Source of the DNA: Streptomonospora alba
GTDB lineage: Bacteria > Actinomycetota > Actinomycetes > Streptosporangiales > Streptosporangiaceae
Length of the DNA stretch: 64,000 nt
Direction: 5' to 3'
Assembly (NCBI RefSeq): GCF_000826685.1
Contig: NZ_JROO01000029.1
Coordinates: forward strand, 1-64,000
The position numbers and the translations under genes were made by a program. The first letter of the stretch is position 1. Each line of letters starts with the position of its first letter. The notes under the pieces were generated by a model, which was not told the DNA's origin, did not search any database, and saw only the letters and a program-made list of their open reading frames with translations. Below, one piece after another: positions 24,924 through 34,037 of this stretch.

Positions 24924-24959
24924 TCACCGACGCGAATGCGGGTGCCTCCGCGCGATGGT
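24924..24959 (+). promoter_or_regulatory. Promoter-like element R3
   Basis: TCACCGACGCGAA (24924-24936), 16 nt, CGATGGT (24953-24959), 6 nt, then ATG 24966, on the plus strand. The ATG opens a 109-codon frame that ends at 25295, just before the NmrA-like gene, and has no recognisable domain. The element would transcribe the NmrA-like gene with a ~330-nt leader. Confidence 0.62.
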
Positions 24960-24965
24960 CATGGC

Positions 24966-25297
24966 ATGACGGCACACGCCCGCGGAACGGCGGAGCACCT
25001 GCCTCGCCCGCGGCACGTTTCGGGCGGGCCCCCGGGCGCGGCCCTCGCCGCCGTCGGAACACGGAATCAGCCGCCCCGTGCCGAGGACGTGTCGATGAGC
25101 AGCGAAGCCGCTCTCACCGCGGTGCCCGACCGCCTGCGGGCGCCGCGCGGTCCCGCTCGTCTGCACCGCCATCGCCCTGTCGCCCGTCCCGACCGCCGAT
25201 ACACGGCCGGTCCCCGATCGCACGGGCGCGCGCTGACCCCCGGGCAGACCCCGCCGAGGCACCCGCCTGGGCGGCACCGAGGAAGGAACACCTGACG
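24966..25297. other. Long leader of the NmrA-like gene, possible gene remnant
   Basis: The 332 bp between element R3 and the NmrA-like start contain an open frame from ATG 24966 (MTAHARGTAEHLPRPRHVSG...) whose composition is Arg/Pro-rich and unlike a folded protein. It may be an untranslated leader or the remains of a gene. Confidence 0.35.
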
Positions 25298-26152
25298 ATG
25301 AACGCACCCACCGTGCTCGTGACCGGCGCGACCGGAACCGTCGGATCAACCCTGGTCCCCGCCCTGCAAGCCCGCGGCGCCGACGTCCGCGCCATGACCC
25401 GCAACCCCGACCGGCCCGTCCCCGGCGCCGAGAACGTCGTCGCCGACCTGCGGAATCCGGAGTCGGTCACCGCCGCGCTGAAAGGCGTCGACGCGGCATT
25501 CCTCAACAGCCCTTCGGCAGCGGACGCCGCCGCGCTTCAGATCCGGTTCGCCGAGCTGGCCCGCGGCGCGGGCGTGGACCGCCTCGTGGTGCTCTCGCAG
25601 TACGCGGCACGCCCCGACTCACCGGTGCGGTTCCTGCGCTGGCACGCCGAGGTCGAGGCACACGTGCACCAGCTCGGCCTCGACCACACCGTACTGCGCC
25701 CCAACCTCTACATGCAGGCGCTGCTCGCCTTCGCGGGCACCATCGCCCAGGGCCGGTTCGCCGCGCCCATCGGGGGTGCCGCCGTCAGCACCGTCGATAC
25801 CAGGGACGTCGCCGAGGCCGCCGCCGCGGTGCTGACCGGCGCGGGGCACACGGGCCGCACCTACACACTGACCGGGCCCCGGGCCGTGACCCACGACCAG
25901 ATCGCCCAGGCGCTGTCCACCGCCACCGGGCGCGCCATCGCCTTCCACGACGTCCCCTCCGACCGGTTCGCCGCCGCGCTGGACGGCATGCTTCCGCCGT
26001 GGCAGGTCGCCGGTCTCCTAGAGGACTACGCCCACTACGCCCGCGGTGAGGCCGCCGACGTGCACACGTCGGTCGCCGACCTGACCGGGCACCCCGCGCG
26101 CGACATCACCGACTTCGCCCACGACTACTCCGCCGCGTTCATCCCGGCGTGA
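25298..26152 (+). CDS. NmrA-like NAD(P)-binding oxidoreductase
   Basis: A 284-residue NmrA/YtfG-type atypical SDR. It starts MNAPTVLVTGATGTVGSTLV, contains RAMTRNPDRP, GVDRLVVLSQYAARPDSPV, LRPNLYMQ and STVDTRDVAEAAAAVLTG, all typical of NAD(P)H-dependent quinone-reductase-like or sensor NmrA proteins. ATG 25298 follows AGGAAGG. It may reduce quinone-like compounds or act as a redox sensor. Element R3 upstream places it in the same putative regulon as the MFS and Dabb genes. Confidence 0.87.
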   Translation: MNAPTVLVTGATGTVGSTLVPALQARGADVRAMTRNPDRPVPGAENVVADLRNPESVTAALKGVDAAFLNSPSAADAAALQIRFAELARGAGVDRLVVLSQYAARPDSPVRFLRWHAEVEAHVHQLGLDHTVLRPNLYMQALLAFAGTIAQGRFAAPIGGAAVSTVDTRDVAEAAAAVLTGAGHTGRTYTLTGPRAVTHDQIAQALSTATGRAIAFHDVPSDRFAAALDGMLPPWQVAGLLEDYAHYARGEAADVHTSVADLTGHPARDITDFAHDYSAAFIPA

Positions 26153-26475
26153 GGCCGCCGGTGGACCCGGTGTCTTCACCTCGTCCGCCGAGCCGGTCTC
26201 CGCCACGCGGGCCGTCGGTACGGGTGGCGTGATCCTCTCCGCATGCCCGACCTCGGGCGAGACGAAAGGGAGGCGACGTATGGATCCCGCGTCCCCTCCG
26301 GCGGCGGAGGAGGTCGTCTCCGCGCGGCGGCCGCCGCGCGCCCCGAACAGGTCGTGCTCCTGCCCGGTCTGGATGACGCGAAGACGGATTCCTGGGCCAC
26401 GCCGCCTCCCCGTCCGGCGCAGGGGGGGGCGGCGATTCCGAGGTGCGGGCGGTGCTTGACGGAGGTGGCCGCCGC
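26153..26475. other. Gene-free gap between convergent genes
   Basis: About 320 bp between the NmrA-like gene and the MmyB-type regulator. It contains short frames with ribosome-like sites (for example before ATG 26281) but no recognisable protein. A fragment reading RPEQVVLLPGLDD might be a decayed gene, but the evidence is too thin to call it. Confidence 0.3.
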
Positions 26476-27318
26476 TCAGCGCGTCGGGCGTGGAAGCGGC
26501 GCCGGCTCGGCGGCCAGGGACCCCAGCAACCGCAGCGCCCGGAAGTCGGGACCGCCCTGCTCGGCCCGGTACACGACCAGCATGAGTCCGTCCTCGCCCC
26601 GCACGTCGAACACGTGCGAAGACAGGGTCAGCTCACCCACCGCGCCGTGCCGAAACGTCTTGGCCTCCTGCGACTTGCCGCGAACGTCGTGCTCGTTCCA
26701 CAGGTCGCGGAACCGGGGACTGCCCCGGTCCGCCTCTTGCACGAGTTCCTGCACCCTGCGGTCGTGCGGATCGTGACCGAGCGCCAGACGCAGGTTGGCC
26801 ACGCACGCCCGCGCGGTGCGCTGCCAGTCGGCGAAGAAGACCTCTCCCGCCGGGTCCAGAAAGGCCATCCGCACCAGGTTGTCGGCCTCGGCGAAGTCGG
26901 CGTACAGCGCGTCCGCCAGCGCGTTGGTCGCCAGGAGGTCCAGGCGCCGGTCGATGATCATCGCCGGGGTGTCCGGCCAGGAGTCGAGCAGCATACGCAG
27001 GTGAGCGTCGACACGCGGCCGGGCGGGTGCGGGACGGTGCTCCGGCGCGACACCGGCCAGGCGGAACAGGTGCTCGCGGGCGTCGGGCTCCATGTCCAGG
27101 GCGCGGGCGACGGCGTCCAGCACCGAGGCGGAGGGACGGCGTTCCCGGCCCTGCTCCAGCCGGCTGTAGTAGTCGGCGCTCACCCCGGCCAGAACCGCGA
27201 CCTCCTCGCGGCGCAGCCCGGCCACCCGGCGCGTCCCGCTGTAGGCCAAGCCGACGTCGTCGGGAGCGAGGCGGGCGCGACGGGCGGTCAGGAAGGCTCC
27301 GAGTGCGGTGCGGGGCAT
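26476..27318 (-). CDS. XRE/MmyB-type transcriptional regulator
   Basis: A 280-residue protein. The N-terminal Cro/CI helix-turn-helix (RRVAGLRREEVAVLAGVSAD followed by YYSRLEQGR) is followed by the MmyB ligand-binding domain (RMLLDSWPDTPAMIIDRRLD, LLATNALADALYADF, VANLRLALGHDPHD, LVQEADRGSPRFRDLWNEHDV). MmyB-type regulators bind fatty-acid-like ligands and commonly control neighbouring short-chain dehydrogenases or hydrolases. ATG 27318 is preceded 7 nt upstream by TAAGCT, which could be the -10 of a leaderless transcript. It is divergent from the Atu4866/amidohydrolase pair and likely controls it. Confidence 0.9.
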   Translation of the reverse strand: MPRTALGAFLTARRARLAPDDVGLAYSGTRRVAGLRREEVAVLAGVSADYYSRLEQGRERRPSASVLDAVARALDMEPDAREHLFRLAGVAPEHRPAPARPRVDAHLRMLLDSWPDTPAMIIDRRLDLLATNALADALYADFAEADNLVRMAFLDPAGEVFFADWQRTARACVANLRLALGHDPHDRRVQELVQEADRGSPRFRDLWNEHDVRGKSQEAKTFRHGAVGELTLSSHVFDVRGEDGLMLVVYRAEQGGPDFRALRLLGSLAAEPAPLPRPTR

Positions 27319-27456
27319 GGTCACCAGCTTACGGAGGCCGGGCGGAGCCAGCCAGGGTGTGCCGCACCCAGGGGGAGCCCGGCCTGGTAGTCCGGCCGCC
27401 CGGCTCCGAGGGTGGAAAGCGTTCCTGAAGACGCACCCACCTTGCGGAGGAAGACC

Positions 27457-28182
27457 ATGAGCACCACGCTGCTCGACGAGGACCTGCTGAAGACCGTCGC
27501 CGCCGAGCCGCACCGGCCGCTGCTGTTCGGAAACGCCACCGTGCACACGCTCCACCCGGTGATGGGCGACCTGACCGGCGCCGACCTCCTCCTGAACGGG
27601 AACGAGATCGCCGGTGTCGGCACCGGTCTGCACACGGCCGCCGAGGACGACGGCATGATCGTCGTGGACTGCGCGGGACTGACCGTCGTGCCGGGCGTCG
27701 TCGAGAACGACACCGTCGCCGGACTGCGCCGGCGCCCCTCCGACCGGGTCGGCACACTGGCGCCCGGAAACCCCGCGACCTTCGCCGTGATCTCCGGGCA
27801 CCGGCCCGAGGCCCCGGAGCTGGAGCGGATCGTCTGGCGTCCGGAGCAGGCCGCCGCGATCGTCGTCGAGGGCGAGATCGTCCTGTTCAACGGCCGCCGC
27901 CTCGTCGAGCCCCGGACCGCGCAGGTCCCGGACCCCGCACAGACGCCGGCGGACAGCCCGTACCTGGGGATGTGGATCGACGAGACGGGCTTCATCCACC
28001 AGGAGCTGACCGCCGACGGCCGCTACGACGAGACGCGCGGCGGACGCCCCCACGCCTACCAGGGATCGTTCTGGATCGAGGGCGACCGCATCGTCTACCG
28101 GGACGACCTGGGGTTCTGGGCCTACGGCCGCTTCGCCGACGGTGTGCTCCACCACGCGGGCTACGTCTTCCACCGCCGATGA
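27457..28182 (+). CDS. Atu4866-domain protein fused to a barrel-less amidohydrolase composite domain
   Basis: A 241-residue protein with two parts. Residues 20-158 read like the flanking beta-sandwich of amidohydrolases (LLFGNATVHTLHPVMGDLTG, LTVVPGVVENDT, RVGTLAPGNPATFAVI, IVLFNGRRL), but the TIM barrel is missing: the usual PGFIDTHxH is replaced by PGVVENDT and the sequence jumps directly to the C-terminal strands. Residues 168-241 (YLGMWIDETGFIHQELTADG, YDETRGGRPHAYQGSFWIEG, LHHAGYVFHR) are an Atu4866 domain, a small beta-barrel of unknown role. ATG 27457 has GGAGGAAG upstream. It precedes a complete amidohydrolase, from which the partial domain may derive. Confidence 0.75.
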   Translation: MSTTLLDEDLLKTVAAEPHRPLLFGNATVHTLHPVMGDLTGADLLLNGNEIAGVGTGLHTAAEDDGMIVVDCAGLTVVPGVVENDTVAGLRRRPSDRVGTLAPGNPATFAVISGHRPEAPELERIVWRPEQAAAIVVEGEIVLFNGRRLVEPRTAQVPDPAQTPADSPYLGMWIDETGFIHQELTADGRYDETRGGRPHAYQGSFWIEGDRIVYRDDLGFWAYGRFADGVLHHAGYVFHRR

Positions 28183-28232
28183 CCGCACCCGGCACGTACC
28201 GATCACACCCGGGCAGAACACGAAGGAGAACC

Positions 28233-29573
28233 ATGACCGCCACACTCTTCACCGGCGGGACCGTCGTCACGATGGACCCCGGGATCGGAGACCTGGAACG
28301 CGGCGACGTCCTGGTCCGCGGCGACCGGATCGTCGCGGTCGGCGCGGACCTGGCAGCGCACCCGGACGCGGCCGGGGCGAGGGCGGTCGACACGTCCGGG
28401 CGCGTCGTCGCCCCCGGATTCGTCGACACCCACCGCCATGCCTGGCAGTCGCAGATGCGCCGCACCATCCCCGACGTGTCCGACCTCGGCTCGTACGTGA
28501 GGTCCACGCTGGGCGAGGTCGCCCCCCGATACACGCCCCACGACATGTACGTGGGCACCCGGCTCGCGGCGCTCACCGCGCTGGACGCCGGGATCACCAC
28601 GATGCTGGACTTCTCGCACAACTCGCGCACGTCCGCCCACTCCGACGCGGCGATCCGCGCACTCGCCGACACCGGTATCCGAGGGGTGCACGCCTCCATG
28701 GGTCCGCACTTCGGCGCCTGGGACCACCAGTGGCCCGGGGACCTGGAACGCCTGTGCGACGCCCACCGGGGAACCGGGGACGGCCTGGTCACGATCCGCC
28801 TGGCGGCCCTGGCCACCGACGAGGTCGCGGGCCCCGACCTCGCCTACGGGAGCGAGCTGGCGGCGGTGGCCCGCGACCTCGGCATCGGGGTGAGCGTCGA
28901 CGCGGTGTTCGGGGCTCCCTCCTCCCGGGCGATCCTGGGCTGGGCCGACGCGGACCTCCTCGGCCCCGAGGTGTGCCTGATCCATGCCACCGGCCTGACC
29001 GCGCCCGCGTGGCGTGCCGTCGGCGAGACCGGGACCACCGTGTCGCTGGCGCCCTCCTCCGACGCCCAGATCGGCTTGGAAAGCGCCGTTCCGGCGATCG
29101 ACGAGGCGCTCGCGGCCGGCATCCGCCCCGGTCTGAGCATCGACGTGGAGGTGGCGCTGGCAGGCGACATGTTCACGCAGATGCGGACACTGCTCGCGAT
29201 CCAGCGCATGCGCGCGGTGCGGGGCGTGTACGGGAGCGGCGCCCCGGTGCCGGAGCGGATCACCGCCCGTGACGTGCTCGACTTCGCCACCCTGCAAGGC
29301 GCGCGCACCATCGGGCTGGGCGAGGCCACCGGCTCGCTGTCCCCGGGGCGGCAAGCGGACCTGATCGTGGTCGACGCCGGCGACGTCAACACCATGCCCT
29401 TGAACGACCCGGTGGGGATGCTCGTGCTCGGCGCCGACGCCCGCAACATCGAGACGGTCATGGTGTCCGGTCGGATCCGGAAGGCGCACGGGCGCTTGGT
29501 CGGGGTGGACGTGGACGGCCTGCGCGAGGAGGTGACCGCCTCCCGGGACCGGATCGTCGCGGCCCTGGGGTAG
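28233..29573 (+). CDS. Amidohydrolase family protein (cytosine deaminase/chlorohydrolase-like)
   Basis: A 446-residue metal-dependent hydrolase. The composite domain and the HxH motif (GFVDTHRHAW, H67 and H69) are followed by barrel strands with LIHATGL and SIDVEVALAGD; GLGEATGSLSPGRQADLIVVD closes the family pattern. The strand-5 position reads VSVDAVFG, without the usual histidine, so metal coordination may differ from typical deaminases. ATG 28233 has GAAGGAG upstream. It likely hydrolyses or deaminates a heterocycle or amide in the cytosol and ends before a strong bidirectional terminator. Confidence 0.87.
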   Translation: MTATLFTGGTVVTMDPGIGDLERGDVLVRGDRIVAVGADLAAHPDAAGARAVDTSGRVVAPGFVDTHRHAWQSQMRRTIPDVSDLGSYVRSTLGEVAPRYTPHDMYVGTRLAALTALDAGITTMLDFSHNSRTSAHSDAAIRALADTGIRGVHASMGPHFGAWDHQWPGDLERLCDAHRGTGDGLVTIRLAALATDEVAGPDLAYGSELAAVARDLGIGVSVDAVFGAPSSRAILGWADADLLGPEVCLIHATGLTAPAWRAVGETGTTVSLAPSSDAQIGLESAVPAIDEALAAGIRPGLSIDVEVALAGDMFTQMRTLLAIQRMRAVRGVYGSGAPVPERITARDVLDFATLQGARTIGLGEATGSLSPGRQADLIVVDAGDVNTMPLNDPVGMLVLGADARNIETVMVSGRIRKAHGRLVGVDVDGLREEVTASRDRIVAALG

Positions 29574-29639
29574 GCCCCCGCTACCGGCAGGGGAACACCG
29601 GGCCTTTCCGCGCGGGGGAGCCGGGGGCCGAACCGTGAG

Positions 29640-29685
29640 GCCGCCCCGGCGCCTTCCCGCACCTGCGGGAAGGCGCCGGGGCGGC
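29640..29685. terminator. Strong perfect-stem terminator, 22-bp arms
   Basis: The arms 29640-29661 and 29664-29685 are perfectly complementary (beginning GCCGCCCCGG and ending CCGGGGCGGC) with a 2-nt core, so about 20 bp can pair around a small loop. It lies between the convergent amidohydrolase and permease genes and should stop transcription from both sides. Confidence 0.75.
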
Positions 29686-29698
29686 ACGTGCCGATCGG

Positions 29699-31060
29699 CT
29701 AGAGCAGGTACAACCACACGGTGAGGACCAGGCCGGCGATGGCGACCGCCCAGGTGTAGGGGATCGTGGAGAGCATGGAGCGCTCCGGGCGGACTCCCGC
29801 GTACTGGGCGCTCCAGACCGTCTGGGTGCTGGTGGGGTCGGAGACGCCGAGGACTTGGCCGTAGGAGGCCATCAGGCCCAGAACCGCCGGCGGCGGGTAG
29901 ATGCCGCCGGAGATCAGGACCCCCGCCACTCCGGCGCCCAGCCCGAAGATGTTCATCGGGCCGCGGTAGAGGCACAGCGGCACCAGGACGGCGAAGACGG
30001 CGACGAACAGCAGCGGGCTGCTCGGGCTGATCGCGGTGACGACCGGGCTGAGGGCCTCGACCGCGCCGGGCAGGTTGACGGCCGCCAGCAGCATGCCGAT
30101 CGCGATGAACAGCACGATCGGCGGCGCCGCCACGTCGAACGAGCGGTAGAGGCTGCGCAGCGCCGTCGACGCCATCTCGCGCCAGCGCACCGCGGTGACC
30201 AGCGCGAAAACCAGACCGGTCAGCAGTGACGGGACGATGGGGATCTCCAGTCCCAGGGCGAGCGCGATCGGCACCACGGGGGTGAGCAGCGCGTACCAAG
30301 GTGCGTCGCCGCGGCGCTCGCGGCGGCGCGCCGCTCGGGTGAAGGCGCCGTGGCCCCCCTCGGCATCCGGCCCGCCGCCGGCCTCGGGGCCGGAACCGCC
30401 GTCCGCGCCGCCCGCCGGGACGCGTACCGCCCAGGTGTGGCGTGTGCCGCGGCGGCGCATCTCGATCAGGATGTAGGCCAGGCCGCCGACCACCGCGATC
30501 GGGAACATCCGCAGCTGGAAGTGCTGAACCGTCGAGACGGGCACGCCGATGGCGTCGGAGAGGAACTGCCAGTTGATCAGCTCCAGCGGCAGGCCCGCCG
30601 CGATGCCGACCAGCACGGTTCCCGCGGCCACCACCGGCGGCACCCCGACCGCGATCATCGCGGGGATGCCGACCACTCCGGCGAGCATCGCCGCAGGGGC
30701 CGAACCGGTGATGCTGCCGCACATGATCGCGACGGCGAACACGCCGACGGCCACCACCGACGGCCGCTCTCCGCCGAACTCCACGATCTTGCGGACGAGC
30801 GTGGACGCGATGCCGGTCTCCGACATCAGTGTGCCCAGCCAGCTGCCGAGCAGGATGGCGACCATGGTGGACGCCAGCATCGGGGCGCCCTCCTGCAGGA
30901 CGGTGCCGGTGACGCTGCCCTCGTCGCCCGTCAGCGGGGCGCCCGCGATGAGCGCGATGGCCACGGACAGCAGGACGAGGGCGAAGGCGGTCGGCAGGCG
31001 GCGCGTGAGCATCAGGCCCACGCCCACCGCCATCACCGCGAGGATTGCGAACGCGGTCAT
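29699..31060 (-). CDS. Ion-transporter-superfamily permease (CitMHS/GntP-like)
   Basis: A 453-residue integral membrane protein with about 11-12 hydrophobic helices, a re-entrant-like GSITGSAPAAMLAGVVGIPA segment and a long Gly-rich polar loop in the middle (residues ~210-245). The pattern resembles citrate/gluconate-type carriers of the IT superfamily rather than MFS. ATG 31060 overlaps the HExxH gene stop (ATGA), so it is the last gene of the LacI-FAD-HyuA operon. It probably imports the organic acid or lactam-type substrate of that operon. Confidence 0.7.
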   Translation of the reverse strand: MTAFAILAVMAVGVGLMLTRRLPTAFALVLLSVAIALIAGAPLTGDEGSVTGTVLQEGAPMLASTMVAILLGSWLGTLMSETGIASTLVRKIVEFGGERPSVVAVGVFAVAIMCGSITGSAPAAMLAGVVGIPAMIAVGVPPVVAAGTVLVGIAAGLPLELINWQFLSDAIGVPVSTVQHFQLRMFPIAVVGGLAYILIEMRRRGTRHTWAVRVPAGGADGGSGPEAGGGPDAEGGHGAFTRAARRRERRGDAPWYALLTPVVPIALALGLEIPIVPSLLTGLVFALVTAVRWREMASTALRSLYRSFDVAAPPIVLFIAIGMLLAAVNLPGAVEALSPVVTAISPSSPLLFVAVFAVLVPLCLYRGPMNIFGLGAGVAGVLISGGIYPPPAVLGLMASYGQVLGVSDPTSTQTVWSAQYAGVRPERSMLSTIPYTWAVAIAGLVLTVWLYLL

Positions 31061-31746
31061 GCTGGGCCTCCGGGGGACGGGACGGACGCCGGCGCCGCCG
31101 GAGCGGGAGGGCCGGCGTGGGCGAGGGTGGCGGCGACGGCGGCGGTGAGCAGCAGCGGACTGCGCCGCATCCGGCCGCGCCGGTGGGCGTAGGCGTGCGC
31201 GGCGATCTCGTCCGCGCCGACCACGTGTCCGCGGACGCGCAGGCGCCCCACCGCCGCAGCGGTGTGGTCGAGCCGGCGCCGCAGGTCGCGGCCGCGGGGT
31301 CCGTGCAACAGCCGGTGCGCGCACTCGTGGTCCAGGGCGGCGGCGCGGACGGCCTCTCGCGGGAAGTCCGCGGCCCAGCCCGCGGCCTCGGCCACGGTGC
31401 GCGCGTAGTCGAGGGCGTCGGTGTAGAGGACGACGGTGCCGCCGCGCGCCCGGCGGCGGTACTCGGCGAGCAGAACCTCGTCGCGGCGGAGTCCGCCGGT
31501 CGACTCGGCGACCCGCGCCTCGGCGCCGCTGCCGGCCGCGTCGGCGTCGCCGGCCATCTCGGTGCCGACCGCGATGGCGGTGCGCGCCCATGCGCGCAGC
31601 CGCTCGGGGCTTCTGCCCTCGTGGGTGGGGGCGGCCGCGAGCATCCGGGCGCCGAGTTCGACGTCGCCGAGCGCGGCGAGCTCGGCGTAGCGCTCGGCCG
31701 GGGCGAAGCGGCGCGGCTCCGCCGCGCCGGAAGTCGGCGCGCTCAC
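31057..31746 (-). CDS. Uncharacterised protein with HExxH motif in hydantoinase operon
   Basis: A 229-residue protein with no confidently recognised domain. It contains ALDHECAHRLLHG, in which H140-E141-C-A-H144 is an HExxH zinc-hydrolase-type motif on a predicted helix. The flanking sequence is helical and Arg/Ala-rich, and the C-terminus is a hydrophobic Ala/Pro stretch. GTG 31746 overlaps the HyuA stop by 4 bp, and its own stop overlaps the permease start. It may be a metallohydrolase or an accessory subunit for the hydantoinase; the motif could also be fortuitous. Confidence 0.6.
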   Translation of the reverse strand: MSAPTSGAAEPRRFAPAERYAELAALGDVELGARMLAAAPTHEGRSPERLRAWARTAIAVGTEMAGDADAAGSGAEARVAESTGGLRRDEVLLAEYRRRARGGTVVLYTDALDYARTVAEAAGWAADFPREAVRAAALDHECAHRLLHGPRGRDLRRRLDHTAAAVGRLRVRGHVVGADEIAAHAYAHRRGRMRRSPLLLTAAVAATLAHAGPPAPAAPASVPSPGGPA

Positions 31747-33968
31747 CGCCGCTCCTCCGTGATCGCGACGAGTTCCTCGCCGGGCATGCGCCCGCCGGCC
31801 TCCGTCGCCGCCAGCGCGAGCAGGTGGCCGGCGTCCAGCACCCCGGAGAGGTCCACGAGCTTGGGGCCCAGCAGCAGCCACAGGGCAGGGGCGCGGGAGC
31901 CGCCGTCGCCGTAGGAGGTGCGTTCGGCCACCAGCTCCTTCAGCCGCGCATCGGCCTCGCCGGCGGTCATCGTGTCGACGCGTGCGTCGGCGCTGTGCAG
32001 CCGCACCACGCCTTCGGTATCGACGACCCGGACGCGGGTGCGCTCGCGCGCGAAGCGGCGCGCAAGCCCGCCCGGGCGGCGGGTGTGGCCGAGGACGCGG
32101 TACTGGGCGGTGGCGGCCAGTTCCCGCATTTCCCCGGGCGGAGCGCCGAGGCTCGCGGCCGCCGCCCGCCGTGCCTCCTCGGAGCCCACGACCTGTGCAC
32201 GGTCCTTGGTGCGCAGCTCGGTGGCTCCGGTGGCCACGGCCGAGACGAGGTTGCGCTGCGGGTCGACGGTGACGTCCACCTCGACCGCGGCGGGGTCGGC
32301 GCCCTGCCGCAGGACCGCCTGCTCGGCCTCGGTGCGCACCGCCAGCACGTCGGAGTGGCCGGCTCCGGGGATGATGCGCTCCACCGACTCCCGCACCAGC
32401 GCCAGAGCCACTCCGAGCGGGCTGATGACCTCGCTGTGCGCGGCGATGCGCGCCTCCAGCCGCATGCGCGCTCCCAGGTAGGGGGTGACCGTGGCCGCAC
32501 CGCCGCCCCCGCCCACCAGGCTGCACACGTCCCGGTCGAGCCCGTGGTCGGCGATGAGCCCGGCGACCGTGGACTCGATCCGGTCCGTCGCCCGCTGCAG
32601 TACGGCGCGCGCGGCGCTCTCGGCGTCGGTGCCCAGTTCGCGCGCCAGCGGCTCCAGCGCGGCGCGGGCGGTGGCGGGGTCGGAGCGGGCGTAGTCGTCT
32701 TCGGGGACGAGTCCGGCGGCGTTGGCGGCGCAGGTGAGGGTGAGCGCGAACCGCCCTCCGGCGGCCTCGATGACGGCGTAGTCGGCGGGGTCGCCTTCAC
32801 GCGGGCTGAGGCGGACGAGTTCCGCGTCGCGCAGGTCCTCGGCCGCGGCGAAGCAGGCATAGGGCAAGCCCGCGATGTGCGCGCTGCGCGGCCCCACGTC
32901 GGCCACCTTCGCGCCGCCGCCGCGTGTGGAGCCGAGTCGGACGAGCGAGCCGCCGCCGATGCCGACAGTGCGCACGTCCAAAGCCGAAAGGTAGGTCTCC
33001 TTGCCGCCGAGGCGGGCGTGCCGGATCTGCACCCGGCCGCGGCGGATGACGCTGATGTCGGTGGAGGTGCCCCCGGTCTCCAGGAACACGCCCTCGCTGA
33101 CCTTCTCGCCCATCAACGCACCGGCCACCCCGGCGGCCGGGCCGGAGAGCACGGTCAGCAGCGGACGCGAGCGCATCTCGGCCAGCGACATGACACCGCC
33201 GTCGCAGCGCATCACCATCAGCGGCGCGCTGACACCGGCCTTGGCGATGCTGCGCTCGACCAGGTCGGCGGTCTCCAGCATGCGCGGCATCACCCCGGCG
33301 TTGAGGACCGCGGTGCGGGCGCGCTTGCCGAGCCCGTAGAGCTGGGTGATCTCGTGGGTGGCGGTGACGGGCACACCCGCCTGCACGGCCGCGGCGGCCA
33401 CCGCGTCCTCGCCCTCGGGGGCGTCGACGCTGAACGGCTCGACCGCCACCAGGACGTCGGCGCCCTCCTCGCGCAGCCGGTCCACCGCGGCGCGGGCCTC
33501 GCCCGGCCGCTCGGGGTGCTTGAGGCCGGTGTAGCGGATGGGCAGGGGGCGGCCGGAGTCGAGCTTGAGCCGGCCCAGCGAGCGCAGCCGCCCGGTGGCG
33601 AAGGCGTCGTAGCCGGTGCCGATGCCGACGATCCCGACCGTGGCGACGTCGCCTTCCAGCAGCGCGTTGGTGGCCTGGGTGGTGCCGTGGGCGAGGAAGG
33701 TGACGTCGTCGGCGCCCACGCCGATGTCGGCGAGCAGGCGCTCCAGCGCGGCCATGATGCCGTGGGCGACGCCGTCGGCGTGGTCGTGGCTGGTAGGAAC
33801 CTTGGCCTGGCCGAGCAGTTCGAAGGTGCGCGCGCTGACGGCGACGGCGTCGGTGAAGGTTCCTCCGACGTCGATGCCGATGCGCACTGCGGTGTCGTCC
33901 GGGCCGGACGGTTCGCCGGGCACGGCCGGTTCCGCCGGTTCGGCGGGGGGATGGGGTTCGGTCGGCAT
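31743..33968 (-). CDS. Hydantoinase/oxoprolinase family protein, HyuA type
   Basis: A 741-residue HyuA-type subunit. After a Pro-rich N-terminal extension, RIGIDVGGTFTDAVAVS is the ASKHA ATPase motif; HGTTQATNALLEGDVATVG, VLSGPAAGVAGALMGEKV, LETGGTSTDISVI and GIGGGSLVRLG are family signatures. These enzymes use ATP to open cyclic amides or to activate carbonyls for carboxylation. No HyuB partner is present in this operon, which is unusual. ATG 33968 follows GAAAGGTG. The gene lies between the FAD oxidoreductase and the HExxH gene. Confidence 0.88.
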   Translation of the reverse strand: MPTEPHPPAEPAEPAVPGEPSGPDDTAVRIGIDVGGTFTDAVAVSARTFELLGQAKVPTSHDHADGVAHGIMAALERLLADIGVGADDVTFLAHGTTQATNALLEGDVATVGIVGIGTGYDAFATGRLRSLGRLKLDSGRPLPIRYTGLKHPERPGEARAAVDRLREEGADVLVAVEPFSVDAPEGEDAVAAAAVQAGVPVTATHEITQLYGLGKRARTAVLNAGVMPRMLETADLVERSIAKAGVSAPLMVMRCDGGVMSLAEMRSRPLLTVLSGPAAGVAGALMGEKVSEGVFLETGGTSTDISVIRRGRVQIRHARLGGKETYLSALDVRTVGIGGGSLVRLGSTRGGGAKVADVGPRSAHIAGLPYACFAAAEDLRDAELVRLSPREGDPADYAVIEAAGGRFALTLTCAANAAGLVPEDDYARSDPATARAALEPLARELGTDAESAARAVLQRATDRIESTVAGLIADHGLDRDVCSLVGGGGGAATVTPYLGARMRLEARIAAHSEVISPLGVALALVRESVERIIPGAGHSDVLAVRTEAEQAVLRQGADPAAVEVDVTVDPQRNLVSAVATGATELRTKDRAQVVGSEEARRAAAASLGAPPGEMRELAATAQYRVLGHTRRPGGLARRFARERTRVRVVDTEGVVRLHSADARVDTMTAGEADARLKELVAERTSYGDGGSRAPALWLLLGPKLVDLSGVLDAGHLLALAATEAGGRMPGEELVAITEERR

Positions 33969-34037
33969 TTCCGCACCTTTCGTAGGGCGGGGACGGGGAT
34001 CAGGCGGGGGAGCCGCGGGCGGCTCCCCCGAGGGCTG

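Noticed and set aside
21098-24959. Repeats R1-R3 as copies of a mobile element
   Set aside because: Only the two boxes, their spacing and the ATG are conserved; the 16-nt spacer differs in each copy, which fits promoters rather than a transposed sequence.
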